Assembly (NCBI GenBank): GCA_009363875.1
Contig: CM018680.1
Coordinates: forward strand, 61,182,700-61,246,699
Length of the DNA: 64,000 bases
Origin: Mikania micrantha
Taxonomy: Eukaryota > Streptophyta > Magnoliopsida > Asterales > Asteraceae
Reading direction: 5' to 3'
The notes under the pieces were generated by a model. That model ran no database searches, was not told where the DNA came from, and was given only the letters and a program-made list of their open reading frames with translations. This document shows positions 11,908 to 25,400 of this stretch, piece after piece. A program made the translations under genes and the position numbers. Position 1 is the first letter of the stretch; the number at the start of each line of letters is the position of its first letter.

Positions 11908-12117
11908 TAATAGTTATAGAAAGCTATGCCTAGCACTTTTAGCCACCTGCTTATTCAAATGGGTAGTATAGCCCATGCCCTGCAAATTACATATCATAAG
12001 TTTTTTTTCTTTTTGACCTTTAGAGAGAAAATGAAATAGTAATGATATATATATTATATTAAAATAGTAAATGCACACACACATGTGTGTATATATTATA
12101 CTAGGGTGTGTTTTCTT

Positions 12118-12350
12118 TGTTAACACTTCCTTATTGCGTTAATCGAATAAATACATCTTATTACTTTGGGCCCACATTAATGTAAATTTAAATGTGTCGG
12201 TTTTTTCTTTTTTTTTTTTATTAATATAAGTAGGCCCTACATTAATTAAAAAAGAGAGAGAGAAAACCTACACCTTTAGATTTACTATAGTATGGGTCCC
12301 AAAGTAATAATATGTAGTTATTCGGTTAACGCGATAAACATGGGTTAACA
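12118..12350. mobile_element. Foldback MITE, TGTTAAC ends
   Basis: The left arm (TGTTAACACTTCCTTATTGC, then TTATTACTTTGGGCCC) is repeated in inverted form at the right (GTCCCAAAGTAATAATATG to GGGTTAACA). Arms are about 60 bp, with further pairing through TTAATTAAAAAAG/CTTTTTTTTATTAATA. No autonomous relative is recognised. Truncated relatives occur near 14690-14857 and 16463-16590. Confidence 0.7.
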
Positions 12351-13405
12351 TTTGATCATCTCCCTATTATATTATATCATATTATATTGATTAGTATATA
12401 GTGCAAAAAACGTGGTCCTTTCTAGGGTTTCAGTGGTGTTCGAATAAGGTAACAGTGATTTATTTGTTTTAAAATCGATATTTGTTTAGAGATTTGAGTT
12501 TTTTTAAATCAACAAATTGGTTGTTAGTGAGAAATATTTTGTGACTAATTTTTTCTAATTATTTTCGTAACATGCATGTTTGCATGGATTTTGTATGATT
12601 TTTTTATGAAAAATTTGTAAAGGGTTCGTGATGAGAAATTTGATTTTGTTATGTAACTTATCCTTTTGCATATTATATATAATACTTATTCCTAAAAGTG
12701 TATTGTGATAACACGCCGCAACACGCAGGGGAAAGAACCTAGCTATAAATAATGAGGAGAGTTGATCACCTAAATACAATTATTAGCATTCCGGCAATAA
12801 CCGTTTCACTTACGTACGTACGCTTATAATATCATAAAATTTTATGCAATAAGTGTGTTATATCCTACTAAATCCTAAAACTGCGTCAAATTGAAGCCAA
12901 GTTTCTACCAAAAAGACGTGAAGATCGCTTCCCTCATCATGAATCGTCACGAAACGAAGGTACTTTTTCAGTTTCATGACTGATTTTATTATTAAAATAA
13001 ACTCAAGAAGAAGTGTCAATGTCTGTGTATGGGTCATCTTACATATATGGATCAAGTTATGGGTTATGGACTCATGGGTCATATTAGAAGTTTATTGTTT
13101 GTTGAGTATAGGTTAACGAGTCAAAGAAAATGCAGGTTTGAGTGCAAAGTGTTAGGAGTACGTGGTGGGTTGTTTTTTTTTCACGTATGCTGTTTGTATG
13201 TCTGTTTACGTGTTTTAATATGGATGAAAAATCTATCATTTTAAGCACTAACATTGAGAGCTCTTTCTTATATTGTTACGGTTCTTAATTTCTGCATATT
13301 TCGTGAGTAAACTAAGTGAACAATAATAGTTATTTATTTACTTATTTATTTTAATTTTGAATTTTTTTTTTATTTTTTGAATAACCTAGATAGTTTTGTC
13401 ACAAG
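12351..13405. other. Region upstream of terpene synthase exon 2; no exon 1 seen
   Basis: A TATA-like CTATAAATAAT lies at 12743-12753. The second copy of the 90-bp direct repeat is at 12909-13010. I looked for a terpene synthase exon 1 (RRx8W motif, transit peptide) in all plus frames and saw none. No other gene is supported. Confidence 0.5.
12909..13010 (+). repeat. Diverged direct repeat, copy 2
   Basis: Partner of 986-1073. It shares CTTCCCTCATCA, CACGAAACGAAGGTAC and TTAAAATAAACTC with small indels. Confidence 0.6.
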
Positions 13406-16400
13406 TTGATGTTAAAAAAAGGATAGATGAACTGAAAGAAAACACAAGAAGAGCTTTAGTGACGACTTCAGATCCAACGACGACATTAAATCTAATTGAC
13501 AGGATTCAAAGGCTTGGAATTGGGTACCATTTTGAACAAGAAATTAAGAAAATGTTGGAAGAAGTTACACCTAAAGACGATTTATACACACTGGCTCTAC
13601 TTTTTCGCTTGCGACGACACAATGGCCTCCATACCAATCCTGCAGGTATAATATTACTATTTAAATTTCTTGAACCCGAATTAACAGAAAAATTGATTTC
13701 AAAAAGTAATTTCTTACACGATCTAATAGAAACTCTGATATTAATTTATAAAATTATTTAGCATGTTGGTTATTAATAAAACAACCAACAAAATGTTTAG
13801 CAAAACGATGCTAATATATATTACAAGTGATGAGATTTTAACGTTTGAATTCAGTCTTAATTGACAGATTTGCGACATAATTCATGCATATACAGTCAGA
13901 TTTTAAGAAAAATCCAAAGTTTTAAATTTTGTTTTTTTATTTTATTTTCTAATAACCATGTGAAAGTATTTTATTCACTTGTAAATTTCATCCAAATCCC
14001 ACGTTCTCTGCCCGCTTAATATTTTAATATTTTTTGCGACAAAATATTATTTTAATCAATTACAATGACATCTTAATACTAATTTAATTTGGACCACTTA
14101 CGAGCTAAATGAGTGATTTGTTTATAAGTATTTTAATGACAAATGTTACTGTGCAATTATTGCATTGACTACTATCTATAAGGTTATATAATCTTATGTC
14201 AAGATTTAACCTTGTTTTTTCTACTTAAAAAGTCGGAGTCTCTGTCGTATAGTATATTCTCTATACTCTATAATAAGTAAATATTTTGTCACATGTCACA
14301 TTCTTACAACACTATTGTCAATTGTCATCTTCTTACGTTATAAGTGACACTTGTCAATTACTTATTATTCCACTTAATTATCTCTCATATTATTAAATAA
14401 CTATCTTCTCTTTCCTATTAAATAATTTTTTTCTTTTGTTATATAAATATTAATAACTAATAAATTATTTATCTTTTACTATAAAACACACTTAAATTTT
14501 TTTATATAATACCAAATTTTCTAAAACCAAAATTGTTGAAGTACGAAAAAATTTTTTAAAAAAACACAAAATTTATGTAAAAAATAAGTTATCTTAAAAA
14601 ATAAAGTATACTATAAAAGATGTTTTTAAACAATGAGATTTTCATAAACAAATGAAGTTTTTTAATTTATTTATAAATTAAAGTAATAAAAATGACAGGG
14701 AAGTAAATCTAAAGTTTTATGTTATTTTCTTTTTTAATTAATGTAAGTGGGCCTGTATTAATTAAAAAAAAAAAACTTAAACCTTTATATTTACTTTAGT
14801 GTATGTCACAAAGTAATAAGATATAGTTCTTCGGTTAACACAATAAACATGGGTTAACATATATATATATAGGATTGGGATCAAATGCTAACCCTCTCCT
14901 ACGGCGATAACCCATTAACTTTGCCAAAACGAAGCCGAATCTTGAATTTTTTTTTTTTGAACATCATTGTAACACAATTAGAACACCATGTTCTTTTATG
15001 AGTTTGGGCTAATTTATCACCGTTTAAAAAATATCATCGTTGTAAATTTTGTGCTACAGTACTGTAAGTTTTAAATATTTAAACACTTACAGTACTGTAA
15101 GAGCCCAAACGGTGATGAATTAGCCCAAACTCATAAAAGAACATGGTGTTCAAATTGTATTACAATGATGTTAAAAAAAATTCAAGATTCGGCTTCGTTT
15201 TGGCAAAGTTAATGGGTTATCGCCGTAAGAGAGGGTTAGCATTAGAACACTTCCATATATATATAGTGAGGATCAATTGGTAACACACACTAATTGAGAG
15301 AACTTAATAACCCAATTTGATTGGTTGTTTAATAAAATGAATTTTATAAAAAAATGTGTGGTCCATATTAATTCTGGAAAAATGAGTGAATGAGATTTGT
15401 TTAAGGGTATTTTGGGTATTTGATGGGTGTACTTGATTTTGATTTTTTTTAAAAAAAAGTTTACCCCCCAATTATTTAAATTTTCATAACTTTTATATAC
15501 ATTATTATTTTTTTTATAAAAATTACACCATTAAATTTGTCATAATTTTATTTTTAATTCAAGTATAGTCTTGTCAAATTTTTTCAAAGTTTTCGAAATT
15601 ACACTGATGTAACGATCTTAATTTTTTCAAAGTGTTCGTAATTACACTGATGTAACGAGTTGAAACATTGATGTAACGAACTGAATTTTTTCAAAGTTTT
15701 CATAATTACACTGATGTAACGAGCTGTAACATTGATGTACGAACTGAATTTTTTCAAAGTGTTCATAATTCCACTGATGTAATGAGCTGAATTTTTTCAA
15801 AGTGTTCGTAATTACACTGATGTGACGAGCTGAATTTTTTTAAAATGCCCATAATTACACTGATGTAACGAGCTGCAACATTGATGTAACGAACTGAATT
15901 TTTTCAAAGTGTTATACTTTGTATTTACGTTACAATTATCTAACTTTTTATCTTATATTGATGAAAATTTATTTAATAAACTAATTTTTATAATAAAAGT
16001 TAAGTTTGTAATGTATATTTAAAATGAGGGGAAAAAATTAAGATGGAAAATTTTTGAAAACTGAAGGAAAATTATAACAGTTTTTGTTCATTACGTTGGT
16101 GTAATTACGAACGTCCGAAAAAAATATGGCATGACTATAATAGAATTCACTAGAAAAATATGACGAGTTAAATGATGTAATTTTTATAAAAAAATAACAT
16201 AATATAAAAAAAGTTAGAAGTGTATAAAAATAAGGGATGAAACTTTAATTTAAAAATAGGATATGGATAGTTTTTTAAGAGTGTGACACTTGTCACTCTC
16301 TTATTAAATCTGATATTTGTAATTAAAACAAATGACCAAAATACCCTTTTGTATTTAAAGTGATTAAAATTAATGAACCAATAAATTTGAGTTATTGAGT

Positions 16401-19400
16401 TTAATCAATTAAGGTGAGTTATTATAAGAACACTTCCATATATATATATATACATATATAACTGTGGGGCTTACACTAAAGTAAATCTAAAGGTTTAGGT
16501 TTTGTCTTTTTTTTAATTAATGCAGGGCCTACTTACATTAATTAAAAAAGAAAAAACATACAAATTTAGATTTACTTTAGTGTGTTACAATGATGTTCAA
16601 AATATAGAATCCAAGATTTGGCTTCATCTTGACTGGTTATTTCGGGTTATTGCAATAAAAGTGGGTTATTATTTGTTCACAATCATATATATATATATAT
16701 AGGATTTGGTTCAAATAAGAACTTTGTTTAATTGTGGTAACCCAAACAACCCTGCAAAAAATGGTCGAATCTTTGATTTTTTTTTCATTGTCTTTATTAT
16801 ACATATTTAGAGGAGGTTTCTTTTTTGTGTTTTGGCTAATTCGCAAGGCAAATCGAATTTGCATCGGTGTAAAAGTTTTGCACTTTTCTAAATGTCGTGA
16901 AATGCAAATCGAATTTACACCAATGCAAATTCGATTTGACTTGCGAATTAGCCAAAACACAAAAAAGAAACCCCCTAAATATGTATAATAAAGACCATGA
17001 AAAAAATCAAAGATTCGGCCATTTTTTGCAGGGTTATTTGGGTTACCATAATTACAGAGGGTTAACAATGGAACCTTCCCATATATATATATATATAACA
17101 TAGGCACTAGCTCTATGACAAAGATGTGTGCTTTTTATTAAAGAAGTTTTAGAATCTAGCCTAACTTAAGACATCAAAGTAAGATGTGAAGTAGGTTTTA
17201 TGGTGAAATAGAATAAGACTAACGTAGATCGAATAGTATAAAAAACAGAAAAACGAAAACAATATCAATAGTTTTTTTTTTTTTTTGAAATACAGTAGGT
17301 AAAAAAGAAGTGTTCTATATATTTGAATTAACTCTCAATTTGCGCATGGTTTAATTAGAGAGGGTCGAATCGTTTTGCACTCTCATATACACAATTTTAA
17401 CCTACATACTTGTGTGTAAGATTGTTTCTAACAACTTAAATAAATACATTAATATTAGAAAACAAAAACATTATCAATTACTTTAAGCTCGTTCGCTTAA
17501 ATTATAGAAGGTAATACAAGAATTTTCCTTTAATGAGAGGAAAAAACAAGGATCACGTTAAATAAACAACAACAACAACAACAAGAAGAAGTAGTATGAA
17601 ATCATTTTATAAAACTCAAAAAACCTTTTCCTTGGGTGGGAGGAAAAAAATAAAGATTTGGTCAAATAATTATAAAATAATATTAAATCTTTTTATATAA
17701 CTTAAAACCTAATTATCTCACTATTTCATGTATCTTTTGAAATCGCTCGCTCATACTTTCATAAATAAATAAAGCTAACATGTTTCTATTTTAAAAGCTT
17801 TTATATAGCTCTAATAGAAATTTTAACAAACTAAAAAATTAACCTGAAGAAACATGCATATTATTCTAACTAAATTAAAGTTAACACGAAAAAAACAAAT
17901 TGAAAGTAATAAATAAAAAACATAAAACATTATAAAATAAAATAAAATAAAATAGAAGAAAACTTATAATACATGGATGAGAAAAATAAATTGCGATGGA
18001 CCTAAGGAGACAACAGCAGCTAAGACTATCCACAGTGGTCACCTCACTGAAAACCCTTCCCCACTGAAATTTCCTGCCACGTCATCACCCCACTGAAATC
18101 CTTTAACACCCACAATGGTCACCCCACTGAAAACCCTTCCCCACTATTCCACGTCATCAACAATTAAAATTAAATAAAAAAAAATTACTCTAATTTAAAA
18201 ATAATTCAATATTTTACAAAAAAAACACACATTACATTAAAAAAACAAATAAAATATTAAAAATATACTAGTCGGCTTAGATGCTACGAACGACAATATC
18301 GGTGCGAACCCTTTCGATATGTTCGACCAAATCGGCTTTTAACGACTCGTGGATGCTTTTGTTTCGCAACGCCAAAATTTGGTTATCTCTACGCGGGTCA
18401 TCAATGTCAAAAGGAGATGGCGGTTCGTCTTCATCGGGAACAAACGGGCTAATCGACTTGCCCTCACATTCAAGTATCATATTGTGTATTATGATACATG
18501 CATACATAACGGATCTAATTTTTTTAGGATGCCATGCTCTAGCCGGATTTTTTATAATATGAAATCTTTTTTTAAGGACACCAAAAGCCCGCTCAATATC
18601 CTTCCTTGCACCCTCTTGTGCTACTTGAAACCTTTTCTGTTTAAAGGTTGTTGGACATGTTATTGTTTGCATAAAAACCGGCCATTTTGGGTAAATCCCG
18701 TCAGCAAGATAGTAACCGTGAGCGTACTCGTTATCATTACAAAAAAACGATGATTGTGGAAACACACCGTTTTCCATATCATTAAGTAACGGCGACGAGT
18801 TTAGAACGTTTAGGTCGTTATTCGCACCGGGCATGCCAAAATATGCATGCCAAATCCATAAATCATGTGAAGCAACTGCTTCAAGAATAATCGAGGGGCA
18901 TCCGTGATCGCCTCTCATAAATTGTCCTCTCCATGCAACCGGACAATTTTCCCAATCCCAATGCATACAATCAATACTACCAAGCATACCGGGAAACCCA
19001 TGATAATTTTCATGGTGTTCATACAAATTCATAACATCATTATAATTTGGTTTGCGCAAATATTTAGGACCATAGAGTCGACGGATATTCTTACAGAAAT
19101 TATAAAGGCACTCTCTGGAAGTGTTGTCTGACATCTGTAAATAGTCGTCCATTAAGTATGCCTTACTCCCGTATGCCAATTGTCGAATAGCCGACGTACA
19201 CTTTTGTAACGGTGTAAATCCTCGCTTGCCGCGAGCATCCCATCTCAATTGAAAATAAGTATCCGCAACCTCCAGATCGTTCACGATACGTTCAAATAGA
19301 GGTCGTTGCATCCGGAAACGCCTCTTGAACAACGTCTCATTATACAACGTTTCGGGCCCAAAATAATGACGCATCAACAGATCATGCCCCGCTTCCCTGT

Positions 19401-22400
19401 CTTGATTAATTTGAATTCTTCTAATTATAGGCCGAGGAATCTGAGAAGCGTTTTCTTGAGCCATGGTAGACAAAGCCGAGATAAAAAGATCAATACCCTT
19501 GCTATCAGAAGATGAGAACACCGTAGAGGATGATGACATTTTTATAAAAAAAATGTATAAAAATTAAGAGAGTTTTGAATGAAAATGAGAGTGTAAAATG
19601 GTTGAAATGAGTGATTTATATAAAGATTGATTTTATTATTATTATTTTTTTTAATTTGTAGCCGTTAAAAAATAGGGGGCCCACAACATTTGAAACCAAC
19701 CAATCAGGTTCAAGTATCATCAACGGGAAGCGGGGGCCGTGGGAGGGTCGGGGATGGGGGCCGCTACGCAGGGGGGCGGTGTTCCCGCGTGAGGCCGCGG
19801 CGGGGAGCAGAGCCGCTGGCCCCGCGGCTTGACCGCTGTGTGTAGTCTAAGAAGCATCGGAGCACGTTGTTTCGGTGGCAGCACGTGCTTCTAAATCACC
19901 TAAATTTAAGTAATGATTTTTATGGTATTCTCACACTCACCTCACACATCTTACACAAGACATATATATCTTTTTTTTTTGAACAGCAATAGTCCTACTT
20001 CTAAATTATACCAATATACCCCTTGCTTGGATTTGAACCCAAGACCTCCTTCCTAAGAGACAATGCCTCTACCAAGTGGGCTAGTCCCACATTGACATAT
20101 ATATCTATACGTGTTATGTAGGTCGTATATGTGTCTCTATACGTGACCAATCATTAGGTGTCAGTGTCAATGATTGATATCCAATGATTGGGCCCTAGGG
20201 TATCGTGATGTAGCCATGCATGGGCGTTCATCGATTCGATTGAATTTGGGAAATGGTTATCCGAACCGAATAAACTGATACAAATAAACTGGTTAAAAAC
20301 CGAATAACCGAATTCAACCAAATAAACCAAATTCAACCGAACAAATCGATTTAAAACCAAATACGCTGGTTAAAAACCGAATAAATTGATCCGAATTTAA
20401 CCTTATATGTTATTACTAAAAATAAAAAATTATAATACGAATTCGGTTTTATCAGTTAGCCGAATTCAAAAAATTCGAAAACGATAACAGAATTTAGAAA
20501 TCGGTTAGTTTATTGGTTTTAAACAATTTTCGGTATTTTTGAACACCACTAACTGATGCATACACAATTAAATTAGAGTTTGATTCTCTTAAAAAAAATT
20601 GTTTTCTTTAAAAAGGTTTTTTTTTTTGTCTAAAAATAATATGAATAGATTTCGTCTTTCAATTTATATTTATAATTGCGATTAAGCATTGCTAAAATAA
20701 GAATGGAATGGTATAATTTCCTATCTTTTAAAACTTTCAAATCTTTTTCATATGTTAATATTTTTTAAACTTTTCACAAAATCAAGTACATTTTTAAAAA
20801 TACAGTAGGTATACAAAAAATATAGCATTGTTTAAAAATCATTATATATATATATCAGTATTATTATACATATTAAACATAAAAATTTGTTTGATTTTAT
20901 GTTGTAATTTTTTAAAAAAAATGACATATAAAAAAATTATTGACATTTAAAAAAGTAGAATTATCAAGAAAAAAGTCAAAAAAAATGTAATACCTAAATA
21001 ATTTTTTTATCATGACATATGTAAACCTTTTATTACTTCTTATTCTTTTTAGTCAAAATTAATTTCTTATTTTAATCTTTCTCATAAATTATAATGAAAC
21101 ATGAATTAGAAAAAAAAAACATTAAACAACTTGCAAATTAGTTTAGCATCCAAGTTGAATGTGATTTACAGCTAGGGGTGTAAACGAGCCTAGCCGATCT
21201 CGAGCTCGTTAAGGCTCGAGCTCGGCTCGTTTAGATAAATTAAGGCTCGAGCTCGAGCTCGGCTCATTAAGATAAATTAGGGCTTGAGCTCGAGCTCGGC
21301 TCGTTAAAAAAATTTTAGGCTCGCGCTCGGCTCGGCTCGTTTAGATTTTATTTATTTAATTTATTTACTTTAATTACTAATTTAATTATATTTATAACTA
21401 TATTTTCTAAATTTAACATAAAATATTTGATTTAAATATATTTATCATAATTTTATATATAAAAATAATTAATTTTATAAATAAACACTTAATATAATAA
21501 ATAAAAACTTAATATAATAAATAAAAATTATATAAACAAAAAGCTCGTTAAGGCTCGCGAGCCGGCTCAAGCTCGATAAGTAAAGCTCGAGCTCGGGCTC
21601 GATAACTAAATGAGCCACACTTTTGGGCTCGAGCTCGGGCTCGGGCTCGTTAAGGCTCGGCTTGTTCGAGTTTTTTACCGATCCGATTTCAAGCATTTCA
21701 CGAGCTGCTTTGGTTCATTTACACCTCTATTTACAGCTATATGGTTTGTTACGATTTCAAGTACCTAAAGTAAACTTATAGTGAATTATTCTTTCCGTCT
21801 TTTATATTTATACAAAATTTTAGTTCTCCTTCTTTAAATTAGAAAATGTCATAAATTGTCATTTGTGTTCATTTTTGAATTTTTTTTTTCATTTTCTGCG
21901 CTAACGTTCATATGATTTTGATATTAATTGAGTGCATGTCCCTCATGTGAGGATAAATGGTCTTTTTAACATTTAGTTTAAGGAGCCTATTTATTTTTAT
22001 CAATATCTCTTGTACCCTTTGTCTTTCAATTGATGCCAAATATCAAATAATATGTATAAAATCATGGATTAATTAGATCCATAGAATCGAGTATATATAG
22101 GGTAAGCTTTCCCTAAAAAGTTTATTTTGCCTAAGAAGGCTAAGAAGGATTTTCAAAAACTCGAAAACCGACTCAAACAAACCCCGATTGAATTCATTTT
22201 TGTATCATTGGAACCGGTTTGTCGAACCTTAAAACCCAAACCTTAAATCATAAACAATAAACCTTAATACTAAAATCAAAACTTTAAAAACAAATCTTTG
22301 ACATAAATATAAAACTTAAAAGCTAAAAATCAAGCTTTAGAACCTAAAATCTAAATATAGTTGTTAAAACGAAAACTTAAAAGCTAATATTGTAGGGTTC

Positions 22401-25400
22401 GATAAAACGGTTCCAATGCCATCGAAATGAGTTCAATCGGAGTTCGTTTGGGTCGGTTTTAAAGATTTTAATAATCCTTCTTAGCCTTCTTACAACATCT
22501 AGAGATCTATAAAAGTCATGATTCTTGTATACATCAAAAGTACTATAAAATTGAGTAAACCAATTTTTCATTATTTTTTATTTCTTTGAGAGATTTGTCA
22601 TCTCGAATCGGTCAATAACATCATGCAAGTTTAATGTAATGTTTTGGCCGATAAATCAGAAGTTTTCAAAAGTTACATGGATGTAAATGGCGAATTGATT
22701 AAAGAATCATCATGTGAAGACATAGAAGGGTTGTTGAGTTTATATGAAGCTTCATACTTGGGTTCAAGTGGAGAATATGTTTTATCACATGCCAAGGAAG
22801 TTACTAAAAGACACCTCAATAAATCACTTTCACAATTAAGCCCCGAACTTTATAAAAAGGTTGTTGAGGGTTTAAAGCTTCCAAGACACATGAGAATGGA
22901 AAGGTTAGAAGCAAGAAGATATATTGAAGAATATGGACATGAAGATGATCACAACCCAAATTTGCTAGAGTTTGCTAAGCATGATTACAATATGGTCCAA
23001 TTAGTCCTCCAAAAGGAGTTGGTTGAGGTAAACAGGTAAATAACTTTTCTTATCATTTTTTTATGTTTCATAAATTTAGTTATTTGATCATTGATTTTGA
23101 TTATAGATGGTGGGAACATTTGGGTCTATCAACTCAACCAGGTTACGTTCGAGATCGACATATTGAGTGTTTTTTGTGGACATTTGGACTTTTACCAGAA
23201 CCAAGCTTCTCACGTTGTAGAATTGAGATTGCTAAAACCATCGCCATTTTGTTGGTTATTGATGACATATATGACACTTATGGCTCGTATGATGATCTTG
23301 TACTCTTTACCAAAGCAATTCAAAGGTTTGATTATTCGTCCCTCACTTCCTAAATTAAAATACAACTTACAGTTGATTTTTACAGATGGGATATGAATGA
23401 GATGGAACAACTTCCAGAGTACATGAAAATATGCTTCACAACATTATATAATACAAACAATGAGATTTGTGGCAAAGTTCTTAGAGAAAGAGGGTTGAGT
23501 ATCCAGCCATTTTTGTATAAGACGGTAATATTTCATTTATACTCGCCCTAAATGGACTATGTTATAGATACACCCCCAAAATATGTGTAAAATTATATTA
23601 CAAGACTCGTATAAGATTTTAATCAAACGACTAACGTTGCAGCATGTCACGTCTATCATTCATACAAGTCATATGGTACCATAAGACCCTACTATATATA
23701 TATATATACGGATAGTATAGTACCATACAACCCATGTTAAATGTATCATGAGGAGAGAAGACCAAATTTGATGTGACAAGTTAAAGAAAACATGTGTCGT
23801 ATGCAACCATACGACCCGTATGCCCTGAGAGTGTCAAAATAACATCATAGGGTGTATGTATAAAAGAGATTTTTTTTTTTATCTAGGTGCTTTGTAGTTT
23901 ATTGCATGGCATCTAGGTGGTTTGAGGTTTAGTTATGGAAATAGGTGATCCGCTAATTGAAGTAGCGGATGTGGGTGACATGGCATCTTCTGTAGACGAT
24001 GGAGGAACGGGGAGAAGCCACGTAGACCTGTTCCGCTACTTGAGGTAGCGGAAGTGATTAAAATATTTGATTAAGATGCCATGTCATCCCACATCTGCTA
24101 CTCCAAGTAGCAGATCACCTATTTTCACAACTAAACCTTCAAACCACCTAGAATCTATGCAACAAACTACAAAGCACCAACATAAAAAAAATCTATAAAT
24201 GGAAAACTAGCCCTGAATGAGATCATTTTGAATATTGTTTTCTCTATTCTAGTGGCTTGACATGGCGGAAGCTTACATGTTGGAAACAAAATGGGTGAAA
24301 AGAGGGATATTACCATCACTTAAAGGCTATATAGAGAATGGGGTTATAACTTCAGGGACATGTATGGCATTAGTGCATCTTCAATTTCTCATTTTAGATG
24401 GGGTTACAATAGAAAATGCACAACACCTTCTTGATTCATACCCTAAATTTTTCACTTTGGCTGGAACCATTCTTCGTCTTTGGGATGACTTGGGAACTTG
24501 TAAGGTATAACTTTCTTTGAAACGTCAAGCACACACCCATTTAAATATCTAATCCCCTTAAATATACACAACAACCTTCCTTCAGTAGGACTTGAACCTT
24601 CAACTCATCTTAAGAACAGAAGGTTGATACCTTACATCAAGATATCCCCTTCTAGACTTTTAGGGTGTAACCTATTAATAAAAATGAAATTTTAAATGCC
24701 TATGACAAGTTGGAACCAAGGGCGTACCTATGTTTAAGAGTAGGGGCAGCTGTCCACCTTGAATTTTTTCCAGTACTATTTATATGTTAAAATTCTGACC
24801 GACTTTCTTGATATTTTGCCCCCCTAAAATTTGCATAATTAGACTTGTGATGAGAATTTAAGTAATACTTTTACTTGTTTTTTGGATAAATAATTACTTA
24901 AAAAGTCTGCATATATGTTGTTTTTAATAAATTTTAAAAAATAAAGTATCGTAGAGAACAACTAGGCCTGACAATCATAAGCGATAACAAGATGGGTAAC
25001 TTAAAACTATGTGAATATAATGAATTCAAGCGGGTAAGAATGATCAATAATATATTTGATGAGAAAATTACTAAAAATTATTCAAGTAAACTTTTTGTTT
25101 AGTTACAATTCATTTTAACTTGAACAAAATTGATGTTTTTTAAAATGACTCATTTAAACCCAAACTAATTTTGCTTAAAACACATCATGACCCGCATGCA
25201 ACCTAACTCGCACTAGTTCTAACATGTTAGTCAACCCAACCCAACCCGTCCATTTTTTCAGGCATAAAAACAAATTTAGATGTATTTTATTTTTATTATT
25301 TATTCTATATATGAATTTTAGTTTGATTATCTTTTTTAACATTACCCGAACCAATTCGAACTAACCCGATCTAAACAGAAGAAGAAAGTTTATTATATAA

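Larger units (their letters stand above)
18024..19847 (-). mobile_element. PIF/Harbinger transposon with intact transposase, TAA TSD
   Basis: The left end GACTATCCACAGTGGTCA at 18024 pairs with the right end which, inverted, reads GACTACACACAGCGGTCA (to 19847). This TIR matches at 15 of 18 positions. TAA at 18021-18023 and 19848-19850 is the TSD. The 1824-bp body holds one complete minus-strand ALP1-like transposase. The left subterminal region has a repeated CACTGAAAACCCTTCCCCAC. The right subterminal 100 bp is very GC-rich. It lies antisense inside the 9-kb TPS intron. Confidence 0.88.

Noticed and set aside
16637..17107. 156-residue open frame
   Set aside because: Spans the inverted arms of foldback E4; the halves are reverse complements, so it is a hairpin artefact.
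18281..19515. Plus-strand frames over the Harbinger transposase
   Set aside because: Antisense shadows of the 420-residue transposase.
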